From the IMG/VR virus record IMGVR_UViG_3300009156_000033, positions 1-56,658 of that record: a DNA stretch of 56,658 bases. The stretch is one strand, 5' to 3'. The translations under genes were made by a program, and so were the position numbers. This document shows, piece by piece, positions 8,001 to 16,977 of the stretch; the stretch's first letter is position 1, and each line of letters opens with the position of its first letter. The notes beneath the pieces were generated by a model that did no database searches, had not been told where the DNA came from, and was given only the letters and a program-made list of their open reading frames with translations. The DNA comes from a virus.

Positions 8001-11000
8001 AGATTGGCCGGCGTCCAGTTGCGAGGCATGAGCAGGCCTGTGACGACGTCGCCGGACTGCGACTTGAACCGGACCATCTTGCCTTGGCCGCCAGTCGCGG
8101 TGAAGCCTTGGATGGGGTTGCCCGTGACGAAGTAGCGATTGGCGCGCTGGCCGGCGCGACCCGCGGTCAGGTCGGCGGGGCCCTTGTCGCTGTAATCGAG
8201 CGCCCATTTGCCATGCGCGAGGTCGGCGCCGGTGAGGTGAATTGTGCCCTCGGGCGCATTGACGCCGAAGCGCAGGCGGAACGCGGACGGCGCGACGTTC
8301 ATGCCTTTGGGGAACGTGACGTCGGTCAGCATCCCCTCGTAGGAGTCGCCGGTCTCGGTGTTGGACAGTTCGACGACGTCGCCGGTGCGCGAAAGGATGT
8401 CGGCGAGGCGATCTTGGGTGCCGTGCCAGCGGGCGCGCATCTCACGCAGGCTCATGCGCTGGAGTTCGAGCTTGGTGCGGTCTGCGTCCGTCGCCTTCGA
8501 CAACTTGTCGGCGAGGTCCGCCTCGCGCTTGTCGAAGGACGCTTCGGTGCGCTCCACGAACTTGCGCCAATCCTCGTTCACCTTCGCCTTCGACCCAAGC
8601 CGCCGCTTGAAGTCCGCCTCGATCTCTGCGCCCGTTGGCACGTGCCGGTTGTCGGCGATCTCCCATTGCTGCACGCGCAGGCCAGCGGTGAAGATGTTCG
8701 ACGGGTCGGTGCCTGCGGCGAGTTCCTCGTCGCTCCGTAGCTGCGCGTTCCAATCATCGTGCACGACGATCTCAAGGTCGTAGTCGCCGGTGCTCTTAAG
8801 CTGCTCGATAAGCTGGCGGTAGGCGGGCAGGATTTCGGCGTAGGCGGCCGCCTGATCGGCGTCGGGCAGGAGCGCTTGGCGCCCAGTGAACTTGCGCGCG
8901 ATGTCCTGCTTGACCTCAATGGAGCCGTCCGGGTTGTAGTCGATGCCGAGCCCGAGCAGGCGTTGCACTTCGGGGTTGGCGCCGAGGTACTCGCTCACGA
9001 CGAGGTCGCCGTAGCGGTTGTAGATGTCCTCGGCGTCGATCTTCACGGTGCCGGCGGCTTCGGCGGTCGTGTTCGCGTTGAGCGACTTCATCTTGCGCGA
9101 CGCCATCGCGGCGGGACGCAGCTCGGCCTGCAACGGCAGCACCATGTAGGTGTACTTGGCGCCGTACTTCGAGCCGTCCGGGTTGGTGCCCTCGGACACC
9201 ATGCCGGTGCGTTTGATGCGCCCGAGCGTTTGGACGAAGACGTTGATATCAGCGGCGGCTTGCCCGATTTGCATGTGTCGCGGGCGCTTGTCGCGGAACT
9301 TCACGCTCGCGTGCGCCGACAAGCCCGTCGAGCCGCTCGCGTTGAGCAGCATTCCCTCCACGTCGCCATTGTTAAACCCGTTGACGACGCGGTTCTTGTT
9401 CGCGCGCGGGAACACTCGGTAGATGCCCTCGCCGGTCTCGAAGTTGCGGTACTCGATGCCGCTGGTGCGACCCGTCAGCTCCGACATGCGCACGCCGGCC
9501 TTGGCGAGCTTCTGCACGATGTAGTCGATCGGGCTGATGGGGAAGCGCGACTCGACGGCGTCGGCGAGCGACTGTATCTGGCGGTAGTAGTCGCCCAAGC
9601 CGAACTCGTCCGGGTCAACCTTGTAGATGCGCGTGTCGCCGTTGGGCAGCTTCTCCGTGACGCGCAGGGTGCGTTCGAGGGCGAACTTGAGCAGTTCGTT
9701 CCACCGTAGCTTGATCTCCTGCCCGGGCCGTATGCCATTGTCGGCGACGTAGTGGTCGAGAAACGACTCCATCGTGTTGCTGACCGAGACGAGCGGCTTC
9801 TCGCCCTTCTTCACTGCGGCGATGGCGTCGGCGACGATGTGGTCGGCCTTCGCGGCGAGCAAGAGCTGGCTGATTTGGTTGTGCACGACGGAGGCGAAGT
9901 CCGTCATGTCGATCTGTGTCTGCGTCTGCGCCGTGGAGCCTTGCACGCGCGTCTTCATCGCGGCGCTGAACCGCACGATTTCGCCGAGCACGTCCGTCAC
10001 CGCGTCAATGTCCTCAACGAGCTTGGCCGGGTCGGCGATGGGCGGTTGCTTGACCTCGAAGCTGACGCCGGTGAAGTCGCGTTCGCGCCGGATGTACTGA
10101 CCTGCCTTGGCGAGCGCTTCGCTAACGGCCTGCTGGAGAGCGACGCCGCCGCGCTTCATCGCATCGACGACCTGCGCGAAGGATTGCGCCGACCGCCCAA
10201 GCGCAGTGCGGAAGTACACGGGCATGTTCTCCGGGCGCTTCGCGAACGTGGCGCTCATGTAAAGGACGCCGCCTTGACCGGGGAGCGTGCCCGCGCGTCG
10301 CAGGAGGCCGGGCACGGCGATGGTCGTGCGGTTCGCGCCACTCCCACGCTGCACCTGTCCGCCGCTGATGAACGCTGCCTGCATGGAGTCGGTCGCGTTC
10401 CCGGCCGCTTCGTGCGCCTCGTCTAAGATGACGATGGTCGGGTTGGCTTCGGCGATCCGCTCAAGGAACTCCTGCCGCGCATTGCGCATGTTGACCTGCG
10501 AGTAGGTCGCGAAGATGGCGTTGTAACCTGCGGCGGCGAGACCGCGCTCAGTCACCTCCTGCATGGCGCGGGCTTGGACGCCCGGACCGGGCGCTCGGTG
10601 CACGACGCGCCCCTGCGCATCGACGATGCTCGCCTTGCCCGGGTCGCCGAAGATGAGCGGGCGCACCTCCGTGTGGATGTCGAGCAGGTCGCCGTACATG
10701 TCCGTGAACAGCTTCGGGTCCTTCGTGAAGAACACGGGCACCTTGCCGTTGAGGATGGCGTAGCGAATGAGCGCCGCACCCTGCCGCCCTTTGCCGATGC
10801 CGGTTTCGTCGCCGATGATGAGCGCTTCGCCGCCGGTCTCGATCTGGTCGATAGCGAGCGCGACGCCGTCGATCTGTTCGGCTGCCATGACGTTGCGCAG
10901 CTCGTCCACCTCCATGTTGAGGCGATCGGCGACGAACTCGTCGATGGGACCGACGCGGGCGACGAGCTTGTCGAGCGCAGCGTGCACGCCGCCAGCGATG

Positions 11001-13699
11001 TTCTTGGGGATGAGCGTCCCGAACGGCGGCGCGTCGGATCGCGGGACGTAGGGGACTTGGAACTCCGTGCCCGCTACAGCAGGCGGCTTAGGTACGCTTC
11101 CAGGCTGAGCTGCTCCGCCAGCGCCCGCGCCTCCGGTTGGGGCAGCAGCGGGGGGTTGCGCAGGTGGGACCACGCCACCTTCCACTGGTGCAGCGGGCTT
11201 CCCTCCACCGCTGGGTTGAGGAGCAGCAATTTCGGCGTTCGTGGGTTCGTCAGAAGGTCGCTCGGGAGGAAATTGAGCGCTTCCTGGGGCAGGTCGCGGT
11301 CCAGGCGCAGGTTGGCGTGGGCCACCTCCCCCTCCGACGACTCCGCCACCAGCCGCTCCAGCAGGTCGGCTTGCAGGCGCAGGAAGTCCTCCTGCTTGGA
11401 CGGCGGGCGCTGGCCTTGGCGCAGCAGGGTCAGGAAGTCCGGGCTCTCTTGCACCGGGCACCACACTTGATCGGCGTCGGTCAATCTCACTGCGTATCCT
11501 TTCGGCTTCCCGCCAAACGTCGCTCCACGAATCGTAACGCGCAACCTCTTTCGGGGCGAGTTCGCCGCCGATGGGAAGCTGTCGGCGACCTGCGACCACG
11601 ATAACACGGACCGGCCACTTCGCGCCCTGCTTGGCGTAGAGGTCGCCGGCCACCTCGAAGTTGGCGACGACGTTGTAGTGACCGTAAACGTAGTTCTCGA
11701 ACACCCACTGTGCGCCCTTGCCACCCGGGCCTTCTTCGCGGCGAGCGCCCATGATGATGGAGCCAACGCCGTCGTCCTGCAACGCGTCGAGGGCGCGGAG
11801 CGCGATGATGTGTTCGAGGCGCGTGATGCCGTAGCCGCCGAAGTTGACGTTCGGGATCGAGCCGAACGGCGGGTTGAGCTGGACGAACGGGTAAGACGTG
11901 CCGGGCGTGTAGGTAGTGGCGTCGTGCGGCGTGACGGTGCCGACGCCGAAGCGTTGGAGGGACGCTTGGCGCTTCGGGTCGAGTTCGTTGCCGTGGCCGC
12001 CGGCGACGTTCGAGCCGATGAGCAACATGCCATTGCCGGCGGTGGCGTCGTAAACCGGCGCGTCAGGCGTGATGCCGGCGGCGTAGGAGAGCGCGTAACT
12101 AAGCGGCGCAGGCGTCGAGTAGGCTTGGAGTTCGACGCTGGTGCTGGTGCGGGCGCTGAGCGTCGGCTGACGATTGTAGAGGTCGATGAGCTGCGTGAAC
12201 TTGCCGAGCGGGGCGAGTGCCGGGTTGACGGCGATGGCGTGGGCTTGGGCGACGACCTCGGACTCGACGGCCTCCTGCACGTCCTTGATAGGGCGGCCCT
12301 GGTCGGCGGCCAGCTTGCGCAGGGCGGCGGACTTGGCCTGCGGAGTGTCGGCGGAGGCGATGATGTCGGCGATGGGCGACTGTGCGGCGGGCGGCACTGA
12401 AGCGGGTGCCGCCGGAGCGGTTGGCGGATCGTGCCGATACATCGGCTTGCCCGACAGTGGGTCGTCGCGATAATGCTTGAATCCAAGGCGCTCGTAGAAG
12501 CGGTTCAGCGCGGGCTGCATCGCAGGCGACTCCGCAACAGCGGTCAGGAACACAGGCTTACCGGCAGCGTTCGCCTGTTCGATTACTTCGCGCATCTTAG
12601 CCGTGCCAATACCACGACCTCGCGCTTCTGGCGGCACACTCAAGCCAGACACCTTGAAACCGTCGGGGTGCTCGGTGACGACGATGCGAGCTTCGGGCGC
12701 AGGCGCAGCGGGCGGCGCCGGCGCGGGCGCGCCGGGTTGCTCGACGGGCGGCGCGGGCACAGGAGCAGGCGGCACAGGCGCGGGCGGGGCGGACAAGAGC
12801 GCCGTTGGCCCTCGCGGCGCAGGCGGACGCGGTCTCGGGCGAGGTTCAAGCACGGTTGGCTCGGGCGACGGCGGTGTTGGGCCACGGTCCGTCAACTGCG
12901 CCGGTGGCTCAGGCGTGATGTCGCGGGCGGCGTTGAAGCGGGCTTCGGCACGTGCGGCGACCGACTCGCGCCACGCGTCTAACAGGCTCGGCACGCGCCC
13001 AGTAGCCCGCGCGGTTCCCGCGAGCACGCCGCCGGTCTGCAAAGCATCACCAACCGCGTTGTAGTACGCCAGCGGGTCGGGTTCGCTACCAAAGCGGGAA
13101 TGCTTTACCACGTTCTCAACAACATCAGGCACCTGCGGCAGCGTCGTGGCGAAGATAGCAGGCAGCGCAACTTCCGGCGCTACCGTAGCCGCCCCCGCAA
13201 TCGCCGCACCCGCAGGCGACGTGAGCGCATTAACGCCGCGCACCGCACTTTCTCGCAATCCGATGCTGACCGGCGCCTGCGCACGCTGGACGCTCTCAAG
13301 CAAACGTGGGCGCGCGGCGTTGGCTTCCCACTGTGCTAATTGCTCCGGCGTCATGTCGTTCGTGACGGTGGGTGGACCCAACGGTCCAAGGGCGAACAAG
13401 CGATTGAAGCGATCAAGCAAACCGGGACCGGGCGGCGGACCGCCAGAGAGCTGCTCGGCGGTGATGGGCGGGAGCGGTGGCAGACCCGGCTCCTCGGCAA
13501 CGGTGGTACCAGGCAGCGGTAGCGCCGGGTGCGACACGTACTCGTCTTGGTACCGGGCGGGGACGTCGGCAACGGAGCGCGAAGGGCGTGGGGACGGTAG
13601 CGGAATCAGCGGTTCGACCGCCGACCGCATCTCGGCTTCGGTCGCGTCATCGGGGAACTCGACGGGGCCGACGCCGTCCACTTGGATGAGCTTGGGCAT
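5030..13699 (-). CDS. Giant polyvalent virion protein: GNAT + adenine methylase + strawberry-notch-type SF2 helicase + PLxRFG-like tail
   Basis: A 2,889-residue protein starting MPKLIQVDGVGPVEFPDD at 13699 (upstream stop TGA, one base, then ATG). Approximate order: proline-rich linkers 1-335; a GNAT acetyltransferase (RGRGIGTAKM, about 360); an N6-adenine-methylase-like domain with LNPPFGS (about 610); a Pro/Ala/Gly linker; an SF2 helicase with GDETGIGKGRQ (about 968), ILDEAHE (about 1090), MSATFAKRP and FVQTLGRIKRTG (about 1493), the strawberry-notch pattern; a long helical region; and a C-terminal part with APFGTKPFAF (about 2450), IGQFKAYLVKEMEF and a hydrophobic stretch (about 2640-2675). 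Such polyvalent proteins are thought to be injected with the DNA, like P1 DarB, to protect it from host restriction. The methylase lacks a confirmed SAM loop, so activity is unproven. Confidence 0.85.
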   Translation of the reverse strand: MPKLIQVDGVGPVEFPDDATEAEMRSAVEPLIPLPSPRPSRSVADVPARYQDEYVSHPALPLPGTTVAEEPGLPPLPPITAEQLSGGPPPGPGLLDRFNRLFALGPLGPPTVTNDMTPEQLAQWEANAARPRLLESVQRAQAPVSIGLRESAVRGVNALTSPAGAAIAGAATVAPEVALPAIFATTLPQVPDVVENVVKHSRFGSEPDPLAYYNAVGDALQTGGVLAGTARATGRVPSLLDAWRESVAARAEARFNAARDITPEPPAQLTDRGPTPPSPEPTVLEPRPRPRPPAPRGPTALLSAPPAPVPPAPVPAPPVEQPGAPAPAPPAAPAPEARIVVTEHPDGFKVSGLSVPPEARGRGIGTAKMREVIEQANAAGKPVFLTAVAESPAMQPALNRFYERLGFKHYRDDPLSGKPMYRHDPPTAPAAPASVPPAAQSPIADIIASADTPQAKSAALRKLAADQGRPIKDVQEAVESEVVAQAHAIAVNPALAPLGKFTQLIDLYNRQPTLSARTSTSVELQAYSTPAPLSYALSYAAGITPDAPVYDATAGNGMLLIGSNVAGGHGNELDPKRQASLQRFGVGTVTPHDATTYTPGTSYPFVQLNPPFGSIPNVNFGGYGITRLEHIIALRALDALQDDGVGSIIMGARREEGPGGKGAQWVFENYVYGHYNVVANFEVAGDLYAKQGAKWPVRVIVVAGRRQLPIGGELAPKEVARYDSWSDVWREAERIRSEIDRRRSSVVPGAREPGLPDPAAPRPAPAVQAGGLPAPASRPAGAAGGGVVGGGGGPRQPAPGPRPAPGSAQFPPERPSDEPTNAEIAAPQPSGGGKPAAPVEGGVVPPAQPPAAAPTGGAGAGGAAQPGSVPKPPAVAGTEFQVPYVPRSDAPPFGTLIPKNIAGGVHAALDKLVARVGPIDEFVADRLNMEVDELRNVMAAEQIDGVALAIDQIETGGEALIIGDETGIGKGRQGAALIRYAILNGKVPVFFTKDPKLFTDMYGDLLDIHTEVRPLIFGDPGKASIVDAQGRVVHRAPGPGVQARAMQEVTERGLAAAGYNAIFATYSQVNMRNARQEFLERIAEANPTIVILDEAHEAAGNATDSMQAAFISGGQVQRGSGANRTTIAVPGLLRRAGTLPGQGGVLYMSATFAKRPENMPVYFRTALGRSAQSFAQVVDAMKRGGVALQQAVSEALAKAGQYIRRERDFTGVSFEVKQPPIADPAKLVEDIDAVTDVLGEIVRFSAAMKTRVQGSTAQTQTQIDMTDFASVVHNQISQLLLAAKADHIVADAIAAVKKGEKPLVSVSNTMESFLDHYVADNGIRPGQEIKLRWNELLKFALERTLRVTEKLPNGDTRIYKVDPDEFGLGDYYRQIQSLADAVESRFPISPIDYIVQKLAKAGVRMSELTGRTSGIEYRNFETGEGIYRVFPRANKNRVVNGFNNGDVEGMLLNASGSTGLSAHASVKFRDKRPRHMQIGQAAADINVFVQTLGRIKRTGMVSEGTNPDGSKYGAKYTYMVLPLQAELRPAAMASRKMKSLNANTTAEAAGTVKIDAEDIYNRYGDLVVSEYLGANPEVQRLLGLGIDYNPDGSIEVKQDIARKFTGRQALLPDADQAAAYAEILPAYRQLIEQLKSTGDYDLEIVVHDDWNAQLRSDEELAAGTDPSNIFTAGLRVQQWEIADNRHVPTGAEIEADFKRRLGSKAKVNEDWRKFVERTEASFDKREADLADKLSKATDADRTKLELQRMSLREMRARWHGTQDRLADILSRTGDVVELSNTETGDSYEGMLTDVTFPKGMNVAPSAFRLRFGVNAPEGTIHLTGADLAHGKWALDYSDKGPADLTAGRAGQRANRYFVTGNPIQGFTATGGQGKMVRFKSQSGDVVTGLLMPRNWTPANLAHDPRFDLVSGRAVASFLASHGSDYVVEAKGIHRMGRGQQGYIISVPAARSTGGRVFLDRDLRNIVGEFVKTGNRMVARFDASQVQAAAERMQELLQARFRAVPRRGVSDPNTVQKVSDANQGATGGGPSGVRSFFSRRSEAQGLGEQSEMPTVEDVRRQRRLNREGTPVPPSPDVPTPPPGGPPEADVELGGEADIVDAIRRQDVMPGRDWIASPEFEFRNDPVAGPLVTRLVEAELAYQGQVTRDTDHFRTLRRGLNREARVRITTALRANMAGDDSALNALPEHERAVAQEIRRYFDEVRRAIIDAKQRDLIESLPEARAAAVHDILGGMDEADAFRAHRLRGPGQDAVRQALRELEELEHWGIDDYITNIERGSYRVVTPDGTTVAIAETRVAAKEKALRYARENPSVTRLTITDEFASSAAFPTKLTRGQYFRMAQRAAAALGTDVREIQRMLRAEGSPVVVIKPASKFAGPMQHRRNILKGEDDIFDALPAYAYSVRKKLALDPVLKQARIDLANLAPNTQKQVEALIDDVRGRYSLSDQIADYILAPFGTKPFAFSRGVGNVRTIIAMLKLGWRPTTALINRLGGIQHTWTKTGARYWIAGKRFAHSPEFRDIWHRNADLVGATAQAFLEAGHSEVPWYHPLAMFQFAERLNRPEAFAAFYRYAEGELALRGEEAEAFARNAVRAGQFTYTLASLPRILRTPPGRLIGQFKAYLVKEMEFVASLRGTEWVRYLTAFLAMGGPRAFIYFLRSLPFLGAIGALWALEDWLNRKAPRASRGLPGYAGVDVGPAVTPQLPKTASDWMGPALSDAWKLWDTVIGPAMQGEDRDLNDVAKWGAKLAPTAAYWGKMLEAIGNREGWMTDDQGRPLYKPTAADKAKLALGAKPLAMAVGEVDRAFLSRVNEIAKKNRTRLVNQILDALEKGDGVTLDKLMQDAAQYGIDSDTIKNAAKQRIREPDERLRRRLLKSVRVQEAERLSQPPAP
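11074..11490 (-). CDS. Candidate overprinted gene (138 aa) inside the giant gene
   Basis: A second frame on the same strand is open over the Pro/Ala/Gly linker of the giant protein. It has a GTG start at 11490 with GAAAGGAT about 5-7 nt upstream, and reads MRLTDADQVWCPVQESPDF at the N-terminus and SLEAYLSRLL at the C-terminus. It is leucine-rich and looks like a globular helical protein, not low-complexity sequence. In the giant frame, third positions here are only about one-third G/C in a 52-codon sample, while other Pro/Ala linkers of the same protein stay GC3-rich. High GC3 in the second frame is partly automatic for GCN/CCN/GGN codons, so this is suggestive, not proof. No family is recognised. 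Confidence 0.35.
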   Translation of the reverse strand: MRLTDADQVWCPVQESPDFLTLLRQGQRPPSKQEDFLRLQADLLERLVAESSEGEVAHANLRLDRDLPQEALNFLPSDLLTNPRTPKLLLLNPAVEGSPLHQWKVAWSHLRNPPLLPQPEARALAEQLSLEAYLSRLL

Positions 13700-13700
13700 G

Positions 13701-14516
13701 TCATTTGGCCGACGGCGTCCACTTGAGGTTGCCGTCCGCGTCGCGGCTGAAGCGACCGACGATGGCGTTGGTGTTCGCGGGCGCGTTCGTCGAGACGGTC
13801 GGCGCAGGCACCAAGGCGCGGTCGCCCATGAGCGTGCTGCGACCACGCCGCACTGCTTCGAGCTGCTGGAGCAGTTCACCGTAACGGGCGTGCTTCGGAT
13901 GGTTCGGGTTGCGGGCAGCGGCGAGCATGTCGATGCTGTCGAGTTCGGCAAGGATGCCCCGCTCCATCGCATTGTAGCCCGGCATACGCTGTGCCTCGGT
14001 GAGCGGCTTCTCGACGTAGTCGGGGATGTAGTGCTGCGTCTTGGGGCCGGAGCGCCCGAACAGGCCGACGCGCTGCTTGGTCGCCGGGTCGATGGCTTCG
14101 ACGAGGGTCGTGTCCAAAGCTGACATGGGCGCCGCGAACTCCTTCTCGGCGAGCGCCGCGCGGCGGTTCTCAACGGCGATTCGCGCCTTGTCGTAATCGA
14201 GCAGGCGCGACTCCTGCGCCGTTTGGTTGGCTTCCTGCGCCGTCTGATGCGCGACCTGCTGCTGGAACTGGGCGGCCTGCTGCCCGAGCCGCTGAAGGTC
14301 GAGCAAGCGCGACTGCTCAAACTGGCGCTGGCGCTCCGCCTGCTCAGCTTCGCGTTGCGCCAACTGCGCCTGTCGCTCGAACCGGGCTTCGGCGAGTGCT
14401 GCGGCGCGCTGGTTCTGGTCGGCGACGGCGATACCAGCGCGTGCGCCCGCTTCGAGCGCCTGCGTGAAGAACGCCGGACTCACGTTGAGCCAAGGAGGGA
14501 TGTCGCCAAGGGCCAT
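13701..14516 (-). CDS. Coiled-coil virion protein
   Basis: A 271-residue protein. Residues 25-130 form a continuous Gln/Ala/Glu/Arg-rich helix (AALAEARFERQAQLAQREAE), followed by a smaller C-terminal domain. It lies directly upstream of the giant polyvalent gene (stop and next ATG one base apart) in the tail/internal-protein run. By size, helicity and position it resembles small internal or ejection proteins of short-tailed phages, but no family was identified. Confidence 0.65.
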   Translation of the reverse strand: MALGDIPPWLNVSPAFFTQALEAGARAGIAVADQNQRAAALAEARFERQAQLAQREAEQAERQRQFEQSRLLDLQRLGQQAAQFQQQVAHQTAQEANQTAQESRLLDYDKARIAVENRRAALAEKEFAAPMSALDTTLVEAIDPATKQRVGLFGRSGPKTQHYIPDYVEKPLTEAQRMPGYNAMERGILAELDSIDMLAAARNPNHPKHARYGELLQQLEAVRRGRSTLMGDRALVPAPTVSTNAPANTNAIVGRFSRDADGNLKWTPSAK

Positions 14517-14519
14517 GCG

Positions 14520-15422
14520 TCAAAAGTCCCATTCGGGGAAGTCGGGGTACTGCGGCGGTGCGTCGTTAAACCCAACGCCTGCGCCGACACCTCCAACGGT
14601 GCCCGCGCCAGGGTTCCAGTCGAACCAGTCGTTCCAGTAGTCGGTCTCGATCTGGCCGGCGCCGCCCAAGAGCGGGCCTTGATCGCCCCACAACCCAAGC
14701 TCCGGGCCTTGCGGCGACCACAGATCGCGAGGGCTGGCTCCGGGCGTCGTGCCCCACGTGATGTTGTTGCCCGTAAACGGCGGGACGTAAGGCTGACCGC
14801 CCCGCACGGCCTCGGGCTGGAACGGCGCCCAAGGCGAGTCGAACAAGCCGGTGCCCGGCGCGTTGAAGTTGCGCGGCGCACCTCCGCCGCCGCCCCCGCC
14901 AAACTGCATCCCGCCGCCGGTGCGCCCCGACAACCGCGCCATGTAAAGGTCGAACAAGCGTTGGGCTTCGCGTGCCGCGAGCGTCGGGTCAGGCGCTGCG
15001 CCAAGGGTCGCGTTGCGGTTGGCCACTTCGAGCTGCGTCTCGGGCTGCACCGTCAACGTGCGCGACAGGGTCGGCAAGGCGCTCAGGAGCGTGCTCGCGC
15101 CCTGCCTGCGCTGTGCTTCGGCGGTGAGACCGAGCTGGCGCAAGCCCTGCGCCCCGCTGAACGGCGACAGCGGCACGCCATGCCCGATGCCGAACTGCGC
15201 CGCCGTGTTCTGGAGCATCGCGATAGTTTGCGGGTCGAGTTCGCCCGCGAGGTCGCTCGCGATGTTCTGCGACAACGCGCCGACGTTGCCGCTCAAGCCC
15301 GGGAACACGCCTGCGACGTCGTTGTACACGGGAGGCAGGCCAATCGCGCCGGGCACAAGGCCGTAGATGCCCTGTCCGGTGCGCCCGGGCGCGTTCAGGT
15401 TGAAAGGTGGCGTGGTTGGCAT
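14520..15422 (-). CDS. Glycine-rich structural protein
   Basis: A 300-residue protein starting MPTTPPFNLNAPGRTGQGIY. An N-terminal helical part (residues 50-150) precedes a Gly-rich stretch (GGGMQFGGGGGGGAP, about 180-195) and an aromatic, Trp-rich C-terminus ending PQYPDFPEWDF. There is no membrane segment or signal. It is 3 nt from the next gene in the same late run, so a virion or ejection role is likely. No homologous family is recognised. Confidence 0.6.
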   Translation of the reverse strand: MPTTPPFNLNAPGRTGQGIYGLVPGAIGLPPVYNDVAGVFPGLSGNVGALSQNIASDLAGELDPQTIAMLQNTAAQFGIGHGVPLSPFSGAQGLRQLGLTAEAQRRQGASTLLSALPTLSRTLTVQPETQLEVANRNATLGAAPDPTLAAREAQRLFDLYMARLSGRTGGGMQFGGGGGGGAPRNFNAPGTGLFDSPWAPFQPEAVRGGQPYVPPFTGNNITWGTTPGASPRDLWSPQGPELGLWGDQGPLLGGAGQIETDYWNDWFDWNPGAGTVGGVGAGVGFNDAPPQYPDFPEWDF

Positions 15423-15427
15423 AGGCG

Positions 15428-16429
15428 TTAGACGACGCAGCCGACGCCGAGGCGACGTGGGGTCGCGGTGCCGAACGGCTCGATGCTCACCGGGATGAGG
15501 TCCTCGGGCAGGTGCAGGCGCAGTTCGCGGTTGAGCTCGCGCACGGCCTTGGCCTGGAGCACCTCGGCGTTGGTGTCGTCGCCTGCGTCCTCGGCGCGTA
15601 TGGCGAGCATCATTTGCTTGAGCGCGACCCAGTTGTCGATGAGCACCTCGTCCTCGTCGAGTTCGACGGCGACGAAGCGGAGCTTGACGAGCGCCTCGAC
15701 GCTGGTGAGGCCATTGCAGGCGCCGGCGGTCCGCATCCCGCGCAGCCCCTTGATGGTCGAGTGCAGGAAGGACGGCGACCGCTCGCTCGGCTGATAGTAG
15801 GCCATGTCCTCCATGACGTCGTTGGTCGCGTCGTAGGCATAGAGGCGCACCGGACCCATCGTGGCGTCCTTGAGAACGCGCGTTACCTCGCGGACGAGGA
15901 ACGGCGTGCCGACGTAGGGCTTAGCGAGCGTGAGCACGACGCCGGGGAGCCACGTGCCGTCGCTGCGCTTGGTGAAGATTTCCTGCCCGTTGGCGTCGAT
16001 GCCGAAAATGGTGACGGTCTTGCCCACGTCGGCGTTGTAGGCGAGGAAGGCGCGAATGTAGCGCGGCTCGCCGCACTTGAGGTTCGCCTGCACAGGTACT
16101 TGGCCGTCGTGAACGATCATAACATTGCCGCAACGCGACGCCGCACATCGGTAATCAGGCCCGCTCATAGGTAGCCACTGCGCCCAGTACCCAGTGTTGA
16201 CGATTTGGCGACCGCAGAAGTTCGTTGCGAGCACCTGCTCCACCGCACGCTGCCACACGATCGAGCTACACCGGACACAGGTACGCAGCTTCTTAACCGT
16301 GTTCCAAAAGCCGCCGCGAACCATCAGCCGCTCCGTCGCCTCGTTCACCAGCGCGAGGAACTCGGGCTTATCGACGCAGACGCCGACGACCTCGTTGGCG
16401 CGCTTCAATTTCAACTCGCCCAGTGTCAT
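15428..16429 (-). CDS. Head-tail or tail structural protein (333 aa)
   Basis: The start is the ATG at 16429, whose ATGA overlaps the stop of the preceding gene; an upstream alternative in the same frame would run into that gene. The N-terminus MTLGELKLKRANEVVGVCVD then FLALVNEATERLMVRGGFWN resembles a family of short-tailed phage proteins that begin with a helical LxxLNxAxxRLxxRGxW segment and continue as beta-rich domains. It carries several cysteines (CVRCSS, CAASRCG). Position next to tail genes suggests a connector or tail-tube-like part. Exact role unknown. Confidence 0.6.
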   Translation of the reverse strand: MTLGELKLKRANEVVGVCVDKPEFLALVNEATERLMVRGGFWNTVKKLRTCVRCSSIVWQRAVEQVLATNFCGRQIVNTGYWAQWLPMSGPDYRCAASRCGNVMIVHDGQVPVQANLKCGEPRYIRAFLAYNADVGKTVTIFGIDANGQEIFTKRSDGTWLPGVVLTLAKPYVGTPFLVREVTRVLKDATMGPVRLYAYDATNDVMEDMAYYQPSERSPSFLHSTIKGLRGMRTAGACNGLTSVEALVKLRFVAVELDEDEVLIDNWVALKQMMLAIRAEDAGDDTNAEVLQAKAVRELNRELRLHLPEDLIPVSIEPFGTATPRRLGVGCVV

Positions 16430-16977
16430 ACGGCAACGTCCCAAATGCGAGCCGTAGGTTTCACGATATACACGCCGATTGCGTCAGGCGCACCAGGCAC
16501 GGCGTCGTCGAACACGGACAGCGTGCCGAGTGGTGCGGCGATGGTCGTTCCGACGCCCAGCGGCCACTTGTCGCTGAAGGCGGTGTCGCGCTCCCAGAAC
16601 GGGCCTGTGGATTGCGAGACGGTGCCCGCTTCACCGCCGTCGTAGGTTTCGAGCTGGGTGAGCGTGCCGACGAAGATGCGGCGTTCGTAGGTCGGCGTGC
16701 CGTTCGGCCAGTGTTCCTTCGTCCATTGGCCCACGACGATGTTCCACTCGAAGTAACCGAGCGACTGTCCGGTGGACGCGTCGGTCTTGTTCCACGTCAT
16801 CGTGCGCTGCTCGACGGTGGGTTGGTTCGGCGACTTGATCGTGAGCGAGAACTCACCGGGGAAGAACACTTCGAGCGCGGCGGCGATGTCGTCGGCGAAC
16901 TGCTGCTGTGACGCGGGGCAGTAGCCCGGAGGGAACGGCGATACCTCGGTGCGCAGGATGATGTCGTCTGTGGCCAC
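16426..16977 (-). CDS. Virion structural protein (183 aa, start uncertain)
   Basis: Starting at the GTG at 16977 the protein reads MATDDIILRTEVSPFPPGYC and is predicted beta-rich, ending ARIWDVAV. A TTG at 17013 would add 12 residues; neither start has an obvious ribosome binding site. The 3' end overlaps the next gene by ATGA. No family is recognised, but beta-rich composition and location between an Ig-domain gene and a connector-like gene indicate a structural part. Confidence 0.6.
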   Translation of the reverse strand: MATDDIILRTEVSPFPPGYCPASQQQFADDIAAALEVFFPGEFSLTIKSPNQPTVEQRTMTWNKTDASTGQSLGYFEWNIVVGQWTKEHWPNGTPTYERRIFVGTLTQLETYDGGEAGTVSQSTGPFWERDTAFSDKWPLGVGTTIAAPLGTLSVFDDAVPGAPDAIGVYIVKPTARIWDVAV

